In this document: positions 36,412 to 48,153 of the stretch, in pieces | Layout of the letters: each line of letters opens with the position of its first letter | Position numbering within the stretch: position 1 is the stretch's first letter | Origin: Apiotrichum sp. Y4204 | Lineage: Eukaryota > Basidiomycota > Tremellomycetes > Trichosporonales > Trichosporonaceae | Length of the DNA stretch: 64,000 bases | Reading direction: 5' to 3' | Assembly (NCBI GenBank): GCA_025531455.1 | Contig: JAMYHL010000056.1 | Span: forward strand, 1 to 64,000 | The notes under the pieces: model-generated | The model's database searches: none | What the model saw: the letters and a program-made list of their open reading frames with translations, nothing else | Told to the model about the DNA's origin: nothing | Program-made: the position numbers and the translations under genes

Positions 36412-39268
36412 TTACAGCTTTGCGGGGTTCTCAATCTCGTCGTACATGGCGTCAATCTGCTCCTTGAAACGTTGGGCTACGACGTTTCTTAAGTCAGTGA
36501 TAAGATGGCAAAACAAACTCACCGCTTAAGCTTCTGAGTGGGCGTAAGAAGATCATCCTCGAATGGCTGAATGCGAGCGTGGATGCCCCGAATCATCTCG
36601 AATCTTGATGGTCAGCTTGGTCCTTCCAGCAGAGAGCGTACCCATTGAGCTTGTTCTTCTTTGCCACTTTGGCGAGGCCGTCGAGCATCTTCCGCCGAAC
36701 CGCTGGCTCCTGCACAGCCGCCTCCAGCTCGGCAACGTTTGTCGGCGGAATGTTCTTGCCCAGAACATCAGAAACGAGCTTGGATGCAGGAGCAGGTTCC
36801 AGGACTGCAATTGCGACGAGCGACGAGCGCAGCGAGTCTCCGTGAACAAGGAGAGTTGAGAACAGAGGGTTGAGAGCATACATGCCCTCGACCTTCTCCA
36901 GGGCGACATACTCGCTGTACGTCAGTGCCATCTCTTACTGTGGGTCCTCACCCTTGGCTCAGCTTCACGACGTTCTTGACACGGTCGACAATCTTGAGGT
37001 GACCCCACGAGTCAATCTCAGCAATGCTGTGTCGTCAGCAGGAGAAATCGCATCTGTGACTCACTCGCCGGTGTGCATCCAGCCTTCGGAGTCGAGTGTC
37101 TTGGCGGTGTTGGCTGGGTCGTGCAGGTATCCCTTGAAGATGTTTGCGCCACGCAGGCAAAGCTCGCCTCGAGGGTTGGGTTGATCCTTGTGGGTGTACT
37201 AGCGACAATGAGCATGCAGTCTTCCACTATTTCACTCACGCCCATCTCAGGCACATCGACGAGCATAACCTCGTTACACGGCTGGATCTGGCCGACAGTG
37301 CCAATGGCGGCCGCATCCTGGGGAATACTGACGGTTAGAATAAGAAGAAAAAGGGACGCTCACCCCTTCGAGCAGGTACCGATAGTCTCGGTCATGCCGT
37401 ACTGTATTGACGTCAGAGACTGTTGCAATTCACAAACTTACGCCCTGCACAACGTCGCAGGAGAAGCAGATCTTGAGCATCTCGTGAACAGCGGCAGAAA
37501 GAGGTGCGGCTCCGGAGCACATGTAGGTGACCTCGCCACCAAGGAGAGCACGCAGTTTGCGGAAGACAAGGGCATCGTAGACCATGTGCGTAATGTCGCC
37601 GGTGGCGCGGAAGTTGGCCAGCTTGGTGGCGACGGCGCGACGAAGGAGAGCGCCCTTCAGGCCTGGCGTGCTCATCTGCGTCTTAACAGCGGAATGAATT
37701 CTGAAACGGTGTTAGCCCCTGTCCACATAATCTGCATGATTATACTGCATGCTTGGAACGTACCGGTTGAACACACGAGGCACGCCGGGGAAGAAATGCG
37801 GCTTCATGATCTGTGCGTCTTCCAGAAGCTTCAGTGTGTCGCCCGTCGAGAAACAGATGGTGCCATCGCCATAGATGACCATCAACTGCAGGAAGCGCTA
37901 CGAGTGAGTAAAATAACAGGTAAGAACCTCACCTCGTATCTGCAGAGTCAGCTTCAATCGGCTACCAACACCGAGGACTTACACATGGCTCAAGGGAAGG
38001 TATGAGAAGAACCGCCATTCCTTCTTGTTGATAATGTCCTCGCTGACTCCATATGACGACGAGATGACAGCCGATGTCATATTCCAGTTGGTGAGCACCA
38101 CGCCCTTGGGGTTTCCTATATGTAAGGACCTGAAAGAACACTGTCATACGCACCAGTTGTGCCAGACGTGTAGCTGATGGTGGCAATACGATCCACGTCG
38201 AGCTCGCGCTCGTCCGGCAGAGGGCCGGGCGCGAAGAAGTTGGCAGGCTCCAGTCCCCAATTCTCCATCTCAACCATGTCAAGGAACAGAACTCCGAGCG
38301 ACGAGGCCCACTGGGAAATCACGTCGCGTTCAGCGGGAGAAATGGGATCCATGCTGACGAGGACGCGGAGCGAAGGGCAGTGGGGTGCCATCTTGAGGAC
38401 ATCGGTGAGATGGTTAGCGGAGGCGACGATCACAGGCAAAGGGCAATGGTTGGTACTAGAAGGGTCAGCACGTTTCGCGTTGATATCCATACATGTACTG
38501 AGCAGCGTCGGGGCCGAGCGTCTCATAGAGGCTAACGCTGACAAGACCATAGGCTTGACAAGCGAGATCCACCACCTGCCATTCGACGCGGTTCGAGCTC
38601 CAAACACCAACGGCCCATCCACGGCGGGCACCATTGTTCAGCTTGCTCCCGTAGGTCGGGATTCCGTCAAACGCGATCTCGGGTGGCGAAACCTGGTCCT
38701 CCGGAAGCTTAGGGTCACGAAGGCGTCCGAGACGCTCAAGAGACAGGAGAGCAGAGCCTAGAGCGTTGCGACGCCGCTGAACAGTTGCGTAACTGGTATC
38801 AATGGTGTCGGTGCTGTAAGTCGGGAGTTCGCCCGGCTGAGTTGCGGGAACCAGAACGCGCTGGCGGAAGAGCGGGGCATCGGGGTGACGGCTAACAGCT
38901 TGGACAATGAGATCATCTGATATATTGCAGTGACGGTGAACACTTACACTGGTCAAATACCTCAAAGAGGGTGTTCGCAAGCGGCAGTCCTTGCTCGTCA
39001 TAACGAAGAAGCGAAGCGTCCCAAGTACCTAGAATCAGTCGGCGTCCTCCAACTGTTTTGCGCAACATACCATTCTTCCAGATAGCTAAACGGCGTTAGT
39101 CCACGCTAACAAAGGAACACGGCAGAACACGCACCACTCGTGTTGTTAGTCTCGGTCCCGGGAACAGGCTAATTTCGGAGTCAGTGAGGGGGCAAGCTAG
39201 TGGACGTGAGTACGCACCACACTCTGCTTCTTCAGGTCAAGGTCCTTAGGATAGGGATAGAGCGGCAT
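36412..39268 (-). CDS. Long-chain acyl-CoA synthetase with C-terminal peroxisome signal
   Basis: Multi-exon gene with more than ten short introns, opening [17 protein letters not shown]. Adenylate-forming motifs are in order: [20 protein letters not shown] (P-loop), [76 protein letters not shown]. This matches the Faa1-4/ACSL family that activates long-chain fatty acids to acyl-CoA using ATP. The C-terminus ends IENPAKL. AKL is a canonical type 1 peroxisomal targeting tripeptide, so import into peroxisomes for beta-oxidation is the likely site of action (inference). It is tail to tail with the PHD gene, 125 bp apart. Confidence 0.92.
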
Positions 39269-40178
39269 GGCGTTTCAATATTGTAGTCGTCGTGATAAGA
39301 AGGGAAGAGTGTAAAAACTGGTTGGGTGGTAAGGAGTGAGAGCGACTAGAATCTACAGTGATGTCGTTGCTTGAATTAGTTATAACCGGCATGGACCTGG
39401 TGACGTTGAACACCAGGTGGATCAGAGAGTCTGGCGGCTGGCAGAAGTGTCATATTTGTTCACATCATCACGACTACTTCTGCTATATGGGTCGGCAGCC
39501 GTCTAGAGCGTCACGAGAACTTAATATGCATGGCAACGTAATGAGCATCGCATAGCCGTGATAACCTTGGGTATCGTGGGATACTCAATTACTCACTTCT
39601 TATCGTACAGTCGTAGGTGTCCAGCGTTTCCAAGGCAACGACAAACTTGCCGGCGGCCGGTTACAATTTCGGGATTTATCCGGGTGGTGATCCATCATAT
39701 GGTCAGTGCACACTTTCAACCGCCCAACTCTGATTTCCTTCTGGTGGCAATTTGCCGATGCTCCACAAAAAAAAAGTAGTGCATCTCGTCTTCTGTCACG
39801 ATTCCAAAGCCCTACGTGGCTTATGCGACCCTTGAGGTTTCTACAACCCCCTTATCCTGATATCTGTGATATCATCCCCCTGGGTGCAACAGTTTAGCTT
39901 CATGCACCAACAGATTCAAAGATATCCTAGCGGCCCCGCAATCAAATCATGAGCACGAACCCCATATCGCAGCTGGCAGGTCTAGGCCCCGCTGTTTGCA
40001 CACTTGATGTTAGGCTGCGGTACAAACTGCTTGCATAAATGGACTGTTCTGGGTATACTGCCTGCCCTATGCAGCGCCTGACTAAAACGCGGTTTGGAAG
40101 CCGTGGATGTGACGTGGTCGCGAGGTTGGAGGTTGAAAATGAGAAGAGCAGCTACACTGTTATAAACGCAAATGGGGC
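39269..40178. other. Intergenic upstream of the acyl-CoA synthetase
   Basis: About 910 bp between two minus-strand genes. It contains an AT-rich patch and an A9 run near 39767-39775. No gene seen. Confidence 0.5.
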
Positions 40179-42130
40179 CTAGTCCGATGTCTCTTTCTTG
40201 GTGTCATTGTTGCCTTCGGTTGAAGATGCGGTCTTCAAAGAGTCTGGCGCGGGCACTGTAGGGGAGCCGATGGACGAAAACGCAGGGGAGCGAGAAGTGG
40301 CACTACCGTCCTCAGTGGCACCTCCAGACTCTGTGTCCTCGGCGGCGTCCATTTTCGAATCACCATCGGCATCGACGAGTTCCAACTTCGCGTCGTTATT
40401 GCCCAAGACAACTACCTGCGATCATTAGCGTGTGGCCACAAGGAGCGAACAATATCACTGACAGGGCTCTCAGCGGGCTTTGATTGGAGCAATTGGACCG
40501 GAAGATCCTCATCACTGTCATCTGCGGCCTTGAAGGTAATGCCAGAAGCACCGAGGATGCTTGCGATGTTCGCCAGTCCCCCGGCACCAGCGAAACGGAA
40601 CCCGCTACCCGCAAAGTCCACGGAAGACGCACGAGGTGGACCGAACACATCGGGGATGGACTCGGGAGTGTCACGTCCCACTGTCACAGTCAGAAGCTGG
40701 CAATGTGAAAGGACCCACCCTTGTTCTCAACTCGTTCCTTAATCCACGCGCGCCATTCCTCTACCGTGCGTCCTCCTAGGAGGGCGACAATCACCACCGT
40801 CATGTTGTCGCACCCAATACCACCAGTGTCCGAGTCGGAGGCAAGGCACTTGACCATCAAATCCTCGCAGATCTTCCCGATTTCGTCACCGTTTGCAACA
40901 GCACGGCGAACGAAGTCGATAACTTGCTGAGAGGACAGGCAGTCCCAGATGCCTACCAATTAGCGAGATGGTCAAGCTGAACACGAATGCAACTCACCGT
41001 CACATGCAAGCACGAGGAATTCTTCCTCGCCGTCGGAGGTATGGCTTGTGATCTCTGGGTCGGCGGTAACCACTTGCTGCTCCGCTTGCAAGGTGAAGTT
41101 CTGCTTGAACTCGAAGTCGCCAATTGCACGCGACAATGCCAAGTTGCCTGACATTAGCAATGGCCGACACTGGGTACTAACCGTTCACACGACCAAATTC
41201 GACAAAGCCACCGGCAGCAGTGATGCGTGCCGTCTCCTCCTTGTTGGTGGGCTTGTGATCATTGGACAGCGCCTTTGCTTCACCCTTGTACCCAAGAACG
41301 CAGCGCGAGTCTCCGGCATTTGCCTGCGATTAGCTCACATGTTTCAAGGACATCATGAACGCACCACAATAATACGTCCATCCGGAGTGATGAGAGCGAC
41401 AACAGCAGTGCAGCCCGAGGGGTCGCTAAAGAAGTTGGGGTCTGAGGGTCAACAAAAGCTCCTGAGGAGGTCGAACCCACCGGCACGAAGGTCTTCGTCA
41501 CTCTTAAGGAACGCTTGCTTCAATGCTGCCTCGTAGTCGCCGGATTCTGCGAGTCAGTCAGCATGCTCTAGGCACCACACCAACTATAAGCGTCCAAGTT
41601 CGCGATGCGGGTGTGAAGAGTGGTTCCGGTGAACTTGGCAGCGGTGGAGCCACCATGACCATCAAAGACACCAGCGAGAGCGATACCGCGCTCCGACTCT
41701 CCGTCATTGGAAACGGTCGAGCCAGCCGGCTGCTCCGGGATGGACTTGTCTGGTGTAGCAGTCGAGCCTCCCGGGGGAAGGTACAAGTGGACGGTGTGCG
41801 AGTCCTCCATGCCTAATGTCAGCGAAGGAAACTGGTTCCACCATACTAATGCGCCATCCTTGCATATCCGACAGTCCCACCCAGTACTGTCGGTCACGCA
41901 CGACGACCGTGGTGTGCTTCTCAGTGACTGTTGCGGCGCAGAAAAATCGATAAGGTCAGGAGGAAAGAAACATATCAGCATTGGATCACACGAGTACCGG
42001 AAAAAAAAAAAACGAACTGGGTTCCGACAGTGTTTGACCCTATACGTCAGCGTTAAACAAGGACTGCAGAGACTGTAGGTGATGTGGTGGCGACACCAGT
42101 ACTCCTCGGTCTACGACTAAAACTTACCAT
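40179..42130 (-). CDS. PP2C-type Ser/Thr phosphatase (Ptc2/3-like)
   Basis: The metal-dependent phosphatase domain shows [16 protein letters not shown], the hallmark [21 protein letters not shown], the DHKP motif, [32 protein letters not shown] and [12 protein letters not shown]. All expected acidic metal ligands are seen. The N-terminus MGQTLSEPITEKHT matches Ptc2/3-type enzymes and carries a glycine after Met, a possible myristoylation site. It is assembled from an exon holding only the ATG (42128-42130), a 22-nt microexon (42018-42039) and the next exon at 41937. The C-terminal tail is acidic and Ser/Asp-rich ([16 protein letters not shown]). Known relatives dampen stress MAPK and DNA-damage checkpoint signalling; a role here with the SRK1-type kinase is speculative. 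Confidence 0.93.
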
Positions 42131-43132
42131 CTTGATGTATCTAGTGGAAAACGGCGGGTATAATCACCGTAGACGACGACAGGGGGCACGAATGACGGTG
42201 CGGTGATGAAAGAATGTGGATCGAGGCGTAGGACGCTTGAGGAGTGGCTGGACAACAACAAACCTTACACGCGGAGGAATGGAGTGGCTGCTGAAGAACG
42301 AGACTGAGCTGGAAATGGAAAGGCAAAAACGCGAGGTGGAAGGGATGAGGAGGAAGAAAACAAGCAGGCGGGGAGGCCGACGGTTGACTAGACGAGTGGT
42401 GGTAGGGTTGATGAGGCGTGTGGTATCCAGATAAATTGATCGATGTCGATGATGTAGATGAGGATGAACGCCGCACTTGGAGAAGGACCAACGATGAGAT
42501 GGGAGAGTCAACAAGATGGATGATTGTGTTGGGTGTGCAGATGCGTCTAGTTGTGTAAGGTGCAAAGGTGAAAATGGGCGACGACAACCACTAGGAGTGC
42601 TCAAGCGCTCCGCGCTCCGCCCTCCAGGCCCCAGGCGCGCAGGCGCGAAACACCTGATGAAATCGTGGCCGGGGCTGCCAACAACACGCCCGTGAGGCCG
42701 TGAGGCCCCGAGCCATGAGCCAAAATCGCATTAAAAAAGGGACAGCCGCCACACACGCACGGGTGGCCAAAACGTCCCTGGCCTAGCTGGGCCCGAGCCC
42801 CTCAAACACACAACAGCGCAAATATGCGGCAGTGCAAGAGCCAGTCCCGCTTGCGCGTCAAGGCGTGACGTGTGACAGTCGAGGTGCAAAAAAAGTATTA
42901 TTATCGGTATTAGGAAGCATTTTTTTGCGCGCAATACAGACCACATGATTGACAGCTCTCAAGATACCAAGACCGTGTTCAAATACACTTTGATAATATT
43001 CACTTGGCTCCAATGATCTGCGAAGCCGTAGCCAGCATAGCACCATGGATGTTTTCTATCTCAAAAGCTTCATCTGAGTGCTTCAGAACATTGCTTTGGG
43101 CTCTGAGCTCTGTGCCCCTTGACGCGATCAAC

Positions 43133-43146
43133 CCTAGGCGCCTAGG
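43133..43146. repeat. 14-bp perfect palindrome
   Basis: CCTAGGCGCCTAGG reads the same on both strands. It lies in a gene-poor region about 1 kb upstream of the PP2C start; its function is unknown. Confidence 0.7.
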
Positions 43147-44033
43147 CATCCCTGACCCGTCCCTAGCCCAGAAGTGGCCTGGCCTCTGACGTTTATGGCC
43201 ATGAGGCCATGCGCGGTCATGCGGCCATTGATACGCATGATACGATCGGCCATGAACGGATGATGTGCGATGCTCTACCAGTTACTACCAGGTCTGACGT
43301 CCAAATACAACCTAAATGATGCGGCATGAGACAGATCGCTATGCAGCGCGATATACTCGTATAGGGATTGTGGGCCATAGGGGAAGCTTTCGAACAGGAA
43401 CTAAGGGAACAGTTCACAGTACCTCGACTTTGTTGCATGTCCCTTCGACCTTCGTGTTGAGGGCAGGGATTGGAGTATGAGACAACAACTGGACTTGGGA
43501 TGGCGGGGTGCACGGCCATCACGGCTTCATACAAGACGGAGTGCTCAGTCATAGAACATGGATGGATCGGAAATATCCAGTCGGATCAGTGGTCCGTGTT
43601 AAGCTCGGTAAGAGCACCTGCTTAAACGTTGATCAGCAGCATCAACGTCCTCCCGGCGGTAAGGCTTGTTTGTGCTTCCCTATGTCAAGGCCTGGGGTAC
43701 TGTCTACCTGAAACAACAGCAACTCGTCAACCACAGAGTGACGGTTCACAGACTGGGGTACTGGGGCACTGGGGCCCTGGGGCCAAAGCACGTCATGCAC
43801 ACTGCGCATGCTCCACTGCCTGCAACCACCAGTCGGCCACCATACTGCGCATGTGCATGTACTGTTCCGCAGTGAGCAGTCGTGAGGATAGTGCCCCTCG
43901 CTAAAAACCAACACAACAAACAAATGATTCATCCGGTCATCCGTCATTTCAGATATTATTTCTCTTACCGAACATACGATATGGAGATATGGAGCTCTAA
44001 CCCCGGGACATGAATGGTGACATGGTGATCCGG

Positions 44034-44063
44034 AGATCCGACGATCCGACGATCCGACGATCC
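44034..44063. repeat. 8-bp tandem repeat GATCCGAC
   Basis: Three adjacent GATCCGAC units plus a partial fourth (GATCC), preceded by the related GTGATCCGGA. A further run of GATC-containing words (GATCTGCATGATCTGCAT) follows to about 44130. Confidence 0.8.
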
Positions 44064-44682
44064 TTGTTGGCGATGAACCTCGTTGGTGATCCGGTGATGT
44101 GGTTGATCTGCATGATCTGCATGATCTAGGCGATCTGTTGTTGATCTTAATTGATGAGTCGAGGTGTTGCTCTGGTGCTGCGCGTGCTGCATGCCGCAAT
44201 ATCGCGTACCCACAGTTGCACGGTGGTATGGTGTACGGTGGGGCCGGAATCATCAGCTCGAGAAAAAGGTGTAAATTTACGTAACTTAGGAATTTTGTCT
44301 TTCGCCACATTCAAATCTTTCGGCGTTATGTCAAAAGGATCCGTCAAACGGGCAATTCTTCTCCGGTGTAGATTTGATCCACATGCTGGCAGGCCGTCAG
44401 GCGGGGAGCTGCTGGCCGTACAGCGTACGGCGTACCCTGGAGCCGGGCTGTGACCGTCTGCCCACAGGTGGTTCAAGCTTGGAGGCAGTGGGGATTGGGT
44501 GGTAAGGGGCTGACTGGCTGGCTGGCAGACGACTGGCTGGGCAAATGACTGGATGCAGTGGGTGGGGAGGCAGGTCGAGTGCAAAGTGTCAAACTCTGCG
44601 CCCAGCTTCTTCCTAACCCTCAAAAAAAAAGTAAGTGCCCAGCATCCGTCGCTGCCTTTGCTAACCATCACAGTCCGGCGCG

Positions 44683-45582
44683 ATGTCCCCCCAAGGTGAG
44701 CAGCATTGCTTTAACGCGCGCGCGATAGCGAGATTTCTGGCGTGACAGACGGCGGATTGGCGGCGACAGAGGACAGGTGTTTGGTGGCGAGGAGGGAACG
44801 CGGAGAGTTGTGCCGAGTCACAGACATCGGCGACACGGAGCGTCGGCTGCGCTTGTGGAAATACGTCGCAGATGGAGCCTTGCTGTAGGAGGTTCTGTGC
44901 GAGCGCAGAGGGAGCTGAAGAGGGAGGGGCGTGCGGATCCTGCAGTTCATGGGAGTGTGCAGAGGCCTGGTACCACCAGACTCTATTCTCCTTGGGAGTG
45001 CACGGAGCGGTTGCGCGCCGTTCCTTCGACAGCATACGATGTGTGGGAGGCGCATGATCCACAGTTCAATCAACCTGCTCGGAGGTGTGCTGACTCGTTA
45101 CAGCTAAGACCCAGGAGGCCAAGGCTCGTTCGGCCAAGAAGGCCGCCCTCAAGGGCACCCAGTCGCACCACGCCAGGAAGGTCCGCACCTCGGTGTCGTT
45201 CTACCGCCCCAACACCCTCCGTCTTGCTCGCGCGCCCAAGTACCCCCGCAAGTCGATCCCCCACCTCCCCCGCATGGACCAGTTCCGCACTGTCCAGTAC
45301 CCCCTCAGCACCGAGTCGGCCATGAAGAAGATTGAGGACCACAACACTCTCGTCTTCATTGTTGACCTCCGTGCCAACAAGCGCAACATCAAGGACGCCG
45401 TCAAGAAGCTCTACGACGTTGAGGCCGCCAAGATCAACACTCTTATCCGGTGCGTATGGCCGTATTGTGGAGGTGGAAATAGAATCTGACTTTGCAGCCC
45501 CGACGGCAAGAAGAAGGCCTACGTTCGCCTTACTGCCGACTACGACGCTCTCGAGGTCGCCAACAAGATTGGCCTCATCTAG
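44683..45582 (+). CDS. RPL25: Ribosomal protein uL23 (L23a/L25)
   Basis: Three exons (44683-44695, 45104-45449, 45498-45582) encode 147 aa. The first exon holds only 13 nt (MSPQ plus one base), a common arrangement in fungal ribosomal genes. The body shows [40 protein letters not shown], the conserved [20 protein letters not shown], and [20 protein letters not shown]. It ends VANKIGLI. It is part of the 60S subunit near the peptide exit tunnel and contacts the signal recognition particle. Intron 1 is 408 nt, about five to ten times the local norm. Codon bias is strong, as expected for a highly expressed gene. Confidence 0.96.
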
Positions 45583-45637
45583 TTGCGTCCCGCAGGGATT
45601 GTGTTAGAGGGAGGATGCATTGGCTTACGATAACATT

Positions 45638-46623
45638 CTACACGTGAAAGCGCACTTTGCGCTCGTCATGCCCAGTAGTTGGGTGGCCATCTTTGAGAGT
45701 GGCAATGTCTCTTTCTACAAAGATCACTTCTCCGCTATCCTTGACGATAATAACAGTTGAAAGTCTAGTGCCGTACCATCGTTTGTCTCCGGTTGGGTTG
45801 TCAGATGACTCTACATTCCCGCCGATGAGGAAGGGCGTTACCCTCATAGCCTTGGACAGGTCGTTGACAGACTGAATCGGAGGAGCCGGTCTCCATCGTC
45901 AGTAGGACCATGTTTGAATCCACCTACGTGAGGAGAGTCATCATGCGCTCAATCAGTTCATCATCGCCTTCTCCATTTTCTGCCCATTCCGCAAGCGTAG
46001 CTGTCATCTCCTTCTCTCCGTCCACCACCTTGGGGTAAGGGTCGCACATGGGCGAGTTGGACATGCCCCAGCAGCCTTGCTCCTGGGGGTGCGAAATGGT
46101 CGCTTCAGGGCGGTTACTTAGGTAGCCGACCTCCGTTTCGTCCCATCCAGTACTGGTCTTGCGCAGCTGGAACAGAAGCAGATTGAAGCCGACGTAGCGA
46201 TCGGGGTCGATATCGCTGAGATACTTCGCGATGGGAATCGCGTCAGACGGGGGAGGTGCGAGAAACGATTTGAGAAGACGACCGCGGGAGGGCGCATGGG
46301 AGGGAGTGTTCGGGGAGCGTATGTTGGTTCTGACATGAGCTCCAACGTCTGTTCGATACCCACAGAATCCCAATTCGGAGATCACTAGTCATGCCCAGCC
46401 AAGTGCCCTTGTCCGGGCTGCCCAGGTCACGACCGCAGAGAGCCCATTTCTCTTCAGAGGTACTATCGAAATTGTGCCATTCTGCGGGAGCCGCTGGTCG
46501 ATCCATAAATTCGTCGCGATTGGCCGCCAATATGCTGCAAGTTAGCTGGCGCTTCCACTCGCCGTTCTCATCAGCTTACAGGCGAAATCCCGGCTGCGAG
46601 AGAGTGTAGAACACCACACACAT
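45638..46623 (-). CDS. TANGO2/NRDE-family protein
   Basis: The ATG at 46623 opens MCVVFYTLSQPGFRLILAANRDEF. The NRDE signature (Asn-Arg-Asp-Glu) near the N-terminus, with the expected cysteine at position 2, defines the family. Further conserved blocks are GTWLGMT, GILTNIRSP, SRGRLLKSFL and the late KRWYGTRLSTVIIV. The last intron join (TLLTPAPPIQSVNDL) keeps frame. Human TANGO2 is linked to Golgi organisation, haem handling and lipid metabolism; the biochemical activity remains unclear. It lies tail to tail with uL23, only 55 bp away, so the two 3' UTRs probably overlap. Confidence 0.9.
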
Positions 46624-47080
46624 CGTCGATGAGATGCTGGTCGACACTGGGCGGTTGGAGGGTGGCAATTTCGATGGTATGTTCGATGACAAAATGACGA
46701 CAAGGCCGGCAGCACTTGGCGGTTTGTTCAGTGTTCGGCGTGCACGCCAGCTCGTGAGCCGTGCATTGTATCACCATGGAATGGTGAACAGGACCAGGCA
46801 CCATACCGGAGAAGCCCGACTCGTTTCTCCATAACTAGCCACTATCTTGTTCCGAACGTTGTCCTTTGACACGTCCAAGCATTTGACTGTTGTGTACATA
46901 CCTCGGCGGGAGTTCTGAGGAGGAAACTGACCGCACCATGCAGCCTTTTGGCGGCCTGCAGAGCTACCAGTGTACGCATAAGTAATCCGGGAGGTCGGCG
47001 CGGACTGCAACATGTCGGTGGTACTAGGGAATCATAGGTCGTAATGCAGAACAACAGGCTATAAGCACAACTATTATCTT
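46624..47080. other. Intergenic, TANGO2 upstream and GID8 3' flank
   Basis: About 460 bp between two minus-strand genes. No gene seen. Confidence 0.5.
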
Positions 47081-48153
47081 CTACACTTCGCTCAATACAA
47101 TGTCGTCTGCCCACTGCTTGCCTCTGTCATCCATGGTACCAACGCCAGCCTTGGTGAGACGGTCCTCACCCCACGCTTTCAAACGAATCAAACCGCCCAG
47201 TTTGGTTTCCATGCCTTGACCTTGAGACTCGAGAATCGCCGCATTGAGCTCTTTCGCAACCTTGACTCGTTGGGTACGGCGCATCAATTGAGTGATTGGA
47301 GCATACGCCGGGTCGTCTGTAGCCTCCTCCTTTGCTAGATTGGGGAACGCAAGGAGAGCCATTGTTCGCTCGAGGTCGGCGAGGAACTCGGGGTTCTGGG
47401 CGCCACGGGGTGCGAGCTCAAGAGTTGCGAACTGTAAGGCTTCGTCGATGCGCTCTGCACGAATTAATTCGATAAGTCGCAAAAGGAACAGATGGAAGAG
47501 GAGCGTGGGATTCGTGTCAAGGATCTGAAAGTCAGTTAAGAAAACAAGGATGTTTTAAGGTTGGCCCCTCATATCAGGTCTGTGAATCAGGTATTTCCGC
47601 ATGGCCTTGCACGAAGCCGGCTGAGAGTGGTGCATGATGTTTCATATCATTGGGGCCAACTTTGGGAATGGTGATGGAATACTCACCTCTGGGTCGAGCT
47701 CATTTACACGGCGAACGGCTTCTTCAACGCGACCGTCTTCAACGGACTGGCGAATCTCCATACGTTCTTGGATTGCGTCTTGGTCGATGGTAGAGGATAT
47801 TCCGGTCTCGCGAGCGAACTCGACAGCGGCATCAGAATATCCCTCTACGACAAGGTAATCGAAGACTACTGCATCCATATCCCTTCAGATATCAGCGTAC
47901 TGTTTAAACCGACAAGCAAGAGAAAGAGTCAGAGATGCTAAGTAAATCGGGTGTCCTCAAAAGTATTAGGAGAGATTCCCACTTGCTTTATAAATCTCAT
48001 CCTGAAAGGGGAGAAGAGCGCTTGGATTTTGGAAAGCAAAAGAAAGACTCACCTCTTTGACACGACAGCCTCCTCAATCTTGCTCTCCCATGACTGAGAC
48101 TCGATGGGTTGGCCACGGGAGCGAGTGGTGGATGACCGGTTCGCGGCCGCCAT
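47081..48153 (-). CDS. GID8: GID/CTLH E3 ligase subunit Gid8 (Twa1)
   Basis: Exon 1 (48053-48153) gives MAAANRSSTTRSRGQPIESQ and joins over a 170-nt intron (47883-48052) to DMDAVVFDYLVVEGYSDAAV, the LisH motif. The CTLH region follows (IQERMEIRQSVEDGRVEEAV, LDPE), then the CRA region (LRLIELIRAERIDEALQFAT, TMALLAFPN). This order, LisH-CTLH-CRA with nothing else, is diagnostic of Gid8/Twa1. It is a scaffold of the GID/CTLH ubiquitin ligase, which in yeast removes gluconeogenic enzymes. The intron ends in AAG rather than CAG. A 17-nt extra exon at about 48009-48025 is possible but would need a GC donor and adds unconserved residues. Confidence 0.92.

Larger units (their letters stand above)
42131..44682. 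other. 2.5-kb gene-poor region upstream of PP2C and uL23
   Basis: Holds two divergent promoters. Features include a 14-bp palindrome CCTAGGCGCCTAGG (43133-43146), several GGCCAT boxes at 43187-43255, GATC-rich tandem repeats near 44034-44130, and an A9 run at 44621 just upstream of the uL23 gene. No convincing gene or tRNA was found. Confidence 0.45.

Noticed and set aside
43590..43680. tRNA-like stretch (CTCGGTAAGAGCACCTGCTT)
   Set aside because: It resembles a D-arm and anticodon stem, but there is no GGTTCGAATCC-type B box, and the acceptor stem cannot be paired.
48009..48025. Extra 17-nt exon with a GC donor (GCAAGT) in GID8
   Set aside because: Direct splicing of exon 1 to DMDAVVFDYL is in frame and matches Gid8/Twa1 relatives better; the extra exon inserts unconserved residues.
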